Source of the DNA: Citrobacter farmeri
GTDB lineage: Bacteria > Pseudomonadota > Gammaproteobacteria > Enterobacterales > Enterobacteriaceae
DNA length: 64,000 bases
Direction of reading: 5' to 3'
NCBI RefSeq assembly: GCF_019048065.1
Contig: NZ_CP077291.1
Location: 4,464,001 to 4,528,000 of the forward strand
The translations under genes and the position numbers were made by a program. Every line of letters begins with the position of its first letter. Position 1 is the first letter of the stretch. Below the pieces are notes generated by a model, which had not been told where the DNA came from, ran no database searches, and worked only from the letters and a program-made list of their open reading frames with translations. Positions 62,297-64,000 of this stretch are shown piece after piece.

Positions 62297-63346
62297 ATGA
62301 CAACCCACCAGCCCGATAAAGCGGGTTTACATATTTTGCTCAAACTGGCCGCGCTGGTCGTTATTCTCGCCGGGATCCACGCCGCCGCAGATATCATTGT
62401 GCAGCTCTTGCTGGCGCTCTTTTTCGCCATTGTTCTCAATCCACTGGTCACCTGGTTTATCCGTCGGGGAGTGAAACGCCCGCTGGCGATCGCAATTGTG
62501 GTGGTCGTGATGCTGTTCGTGCTCACCGCGCTGATTGGCGTGCTGGCCGCCTCGGTTAACGAATTTATTGCCATGCTGCCGAAGTACAACAAAGAGCTGA
62601 CGCGCAAGGTCTTGTATGTGCAGGAGATGATGCCGTTTTTAAATCTACACATGTCCCCGGAACGGATGCTGCAACGAATCGACTCCGACAAAATTGTCAC
62701 CTTCACCACCACGTTGATGACCGGGCTGTCGGGCGCGATGGCCAGCGTTGTTTTGTTGGTAATGACCGTCGTTTTTATGCTGTTTGAGGTCCGCCATGTC
62801 CCATACAAAATGCGTTTTGCGCTGCATAACCCGCAAATTCACATTGCCGGATTGCACCGGGCGCTGAAAGGGGTCTCTCACTATCTGGCATTAAAAACGC
62901 TGCTCAGTCTGTGGACCGGCGTCATTGTCTGGCTGGGACTGGAATTGATGAATATTCAGTTTGCCCTGATGTGGGGGGTACTGGCGTTCCTGCTGAACTA
63001 TGTACCGAATATTGGTTCGGTGATTTCCGCCGTTCCGCCGATGGTTCAGGCGCTGCTTTTCAACGGCATTTATGAGTGCGTGCTGGTGGGAGCGCTGTTC
63101 CTGGTGGTCCATATGGTATTAGGCAACATGGTTGAACCGCGCATGATGGGCCATCGCCTGGGCATGTCGACGCTGGTGGTATTCCTCTCCTTACTGGTCT
63201 GGGGTTGGCTGCTTGGCCCGGTCGGGATGTTACTCTCCGTCCCCCTGACCAGCGTCTGTAAAATCTGGATGGAGACCACAACAGGCGGCAGCAAACTGGC
63301 AATATTACTGGGGCCAGGGCGACCGAAAAATCGATTACCGGGATAA
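62297..63346 (+). CDS. yhhT: AI-2E-family membrane protein YhhT
   Basis: The 349-residue protein has about seven membrane segments with the AI-2E family blocks FFAIVLNPLVTWFIRRG near the N-terminus and LNYVPNIGSVISAVPP in the C-terminal half. Relatives act as exporters or ion antiporters; the substrate here is unknown. It is divergent from yhhS. Confidence 0.94.
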   Translation: MTTHQPDKAGLHILLKLAALVVILAGIHAAADIIVQLLLALFFAIVLNPLVTWFIRRGVKRPLAIAIVVVVMLFVLTALIGVLAASVNEFIAMLPKYNKELTRKVLYVQEMMPFLNLHMSPERMLQRIDSDKIVTFTTTLMTGLSGAMASVVLLVMTVVFMLFEVRHVPYKMRFALHNPQIHIAGLHRALKGVSHYLALKTLLSLWTGVIVWLGLELMNIQFALMWGVLAFLLNYVPNIGSVISAVPPMVQALLFNGIYECVLVGALFLVVHMVLGNMVEPRMMGHRLGMSTLVVFLSLLVWGWLLGPVGMLLSVPLTSVCKIWMETTTGGSKLAILLGPGRPKNRLPG

Positions 63347-63709
63347 ACCAGCCCTACCAACCAGGGTAGTTTTATTCACTTACAGATGAAAGTATTATAA
63401 AGCGCGCTTTTGTTACCTGAATGTTTCAATAAGCGCGTGGTTTCCTTCACGAAATGGAATATAGGTTCTTCCGCAGTGCATTTACACCATATTAAATGAT
63501 ATCGGCAGTTTAATTTAAGTAAAAGTTAACCAGCTAACACCATGATAAAGCGAAAGTTAAATTATCTTCCGCGTTGATTAATTAATGGCAATAATGCCGT
63601 GACGGTTGTCAGAGTTAACATTAAAAATAGTCGATATTATCGTAACTAAAACTAAATTCAGAAATGCATTCAACGTTAATATAAATAGTGATTTTGATAG
63701 GGAGTTTTC
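63347..63709. promoter_or_regulatory. AT-rich gap before the terminal lipoprotein gene
   Basis: This gap of 363 bases is AT-rich with many short A/T runs. A weak hairpin CTACC/GGTAG (63354-63358 with 63365-63369) followed by TTTTATT, 8 bases after yhhT, may be its terminator. The rest should hold the promoter of the lipoprotein gene, whose ribosome site AGGGAG is five bases before the ATG. No specific operator was recognised. Confidence 0.45.
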
Positions 63710-64000
63710 ATGAAACAATACATTAAGTGGTTTGCGGCGATTGCGGTTGTCGGTGCGCTGGCAGGTTGTGCGCGTACTGCCCCCATCGATCAGGTTCACT
63801 CTTCGGTTACCGCAGGCCACACCCAGGATCAGGTGAAAAACGCGATCCTGAAAGCAGGTATTCAGCGTAAATGGATCATGACTGAAGCAGGCCCGGGGGT
63901 GATCAAAGCACGTCAGCAGTCTCGCGACCACGTAGCGGAAGTGCGCATTACCTACACCGCCTCCAGCTACGATATCAAGTACGACAGCAGCCTCAATCTG
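63710..64000 (+). CDS. small lipoprotein, 3' end outside the window
   Basis: The frame from the ATG at 63710 is open to the window end, giving 97 residues. It starts with a lipoprotein signal (MKQYIKWFAAIAVVGALAGC), lipobox LAGC with the lipidated cysteine at residue 20. The mature part has no recognised catalytic motif; KWIMTEAGPGVIKARQQ and the run of alternating polar and hydrophobic residues EVRITYTASSYDIKYD suggest a small beta-rich domain. Position +2 of the mature protein is Ala, so outer membrane sorting is expected. In E. coli K-12 the acpT gene follows yhhT, so this gene is an addition here. Function unknown. Confidence 0.82.
   Translation, partial: MKQYIKWFAAIAVVGALAGCARTAPIDQVHSSVTAGHTQDQVKNAILKAGIQRKWIMTEAGPGVIKARQQSRDHVAEVRITYTASSYDIKYDSSLNL

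Overview
The window is chromosomal DNA from an enteric gammaproteobacterium close to Escherichia, Salmonella and Citrobacter. The backbone runs in Escherichia coli order: glpR-glpG-glpE / glpD / glgBXCAP / asd / yhgN / gntRKU / yhhW / yhhX-ryhB-yhhY / ggt / yhhA / ugpBAECQ / livKHMGF / panM / livJ / rpoH / ftsYEX / rsmD-yhhL / yhhM / yhhN / zntA / tusA / yhhQ / dcrB / yhhS / yhhT. Most proteins match the E. coli proteins in length and nearly in sequence. Citrobacter is my best guess; this is an inference from protein similarity and from the accessory genes placed between backbone genes.

Layout. 1-4139: a plus-strand catabolic operon (AtuA-family protein cut by the window edge, a small AtuA-associated protein, two CoA-transferase subunits, a thiolase) where E. 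coli has the rtc genes. 4192-7873: glycerol-3-phosphate regulon genes. 7921-14179: an accessory sugar-acid locus (GldA-like dehydrogenase, MFS carrier, YjhG-like dehydratase, YjhH/YagE-like aldolase, IclR regulator) between glpD and glgP. 14308-23677: glycogen operon. 23950-28885: asd, yhgN and gluconate genes. 28976-34788: yhhW, yhhX, the Fur-controlled sRNA RyhB, yhhY, ggt, yhhA and ugpQ. 34785-38971: the rest of ugp with PHO boxes upstream. 39178-48765: the branched-chain amino acid uptake system, whose livK and livJ genes are separated by panM and an inserted LemA/DUF2207 pair. 48974-50239: an inserted GABA-type aminotransferase. 50371-54678: rpoH (with a sigma-E promoter and DnaA boxes) and ftsYEX. 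54804-63346: small membrane, RNA-modification, zinc-efflux and transport genes. The last 291 bases start a lipoprotein gene that runs off the window.

How the parts work together. The first operon looks built to activate a carboxylic acid with CoA and cleave a beta-ketoacyl-CoA to acetyl-CoA; its AtuA pair is the uncharacterised step. The second island looks like uptake of an aldonate, dehydration to a 2-keto-3-deoxy acid, retro-aldol cleavage to pyruvate plus a short aldehyde, and perhaps interconversion of that aldehyde by the GldA-like enzyme, all under an IclR repressor whose likely operators are three copies of a 11-base motif in the divergent promoter region. The rest is conserved housekeeping and nutrient uptake. 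No CRISPR array, prophage, insertion sequence, rRNA or tRNA gene was seen.
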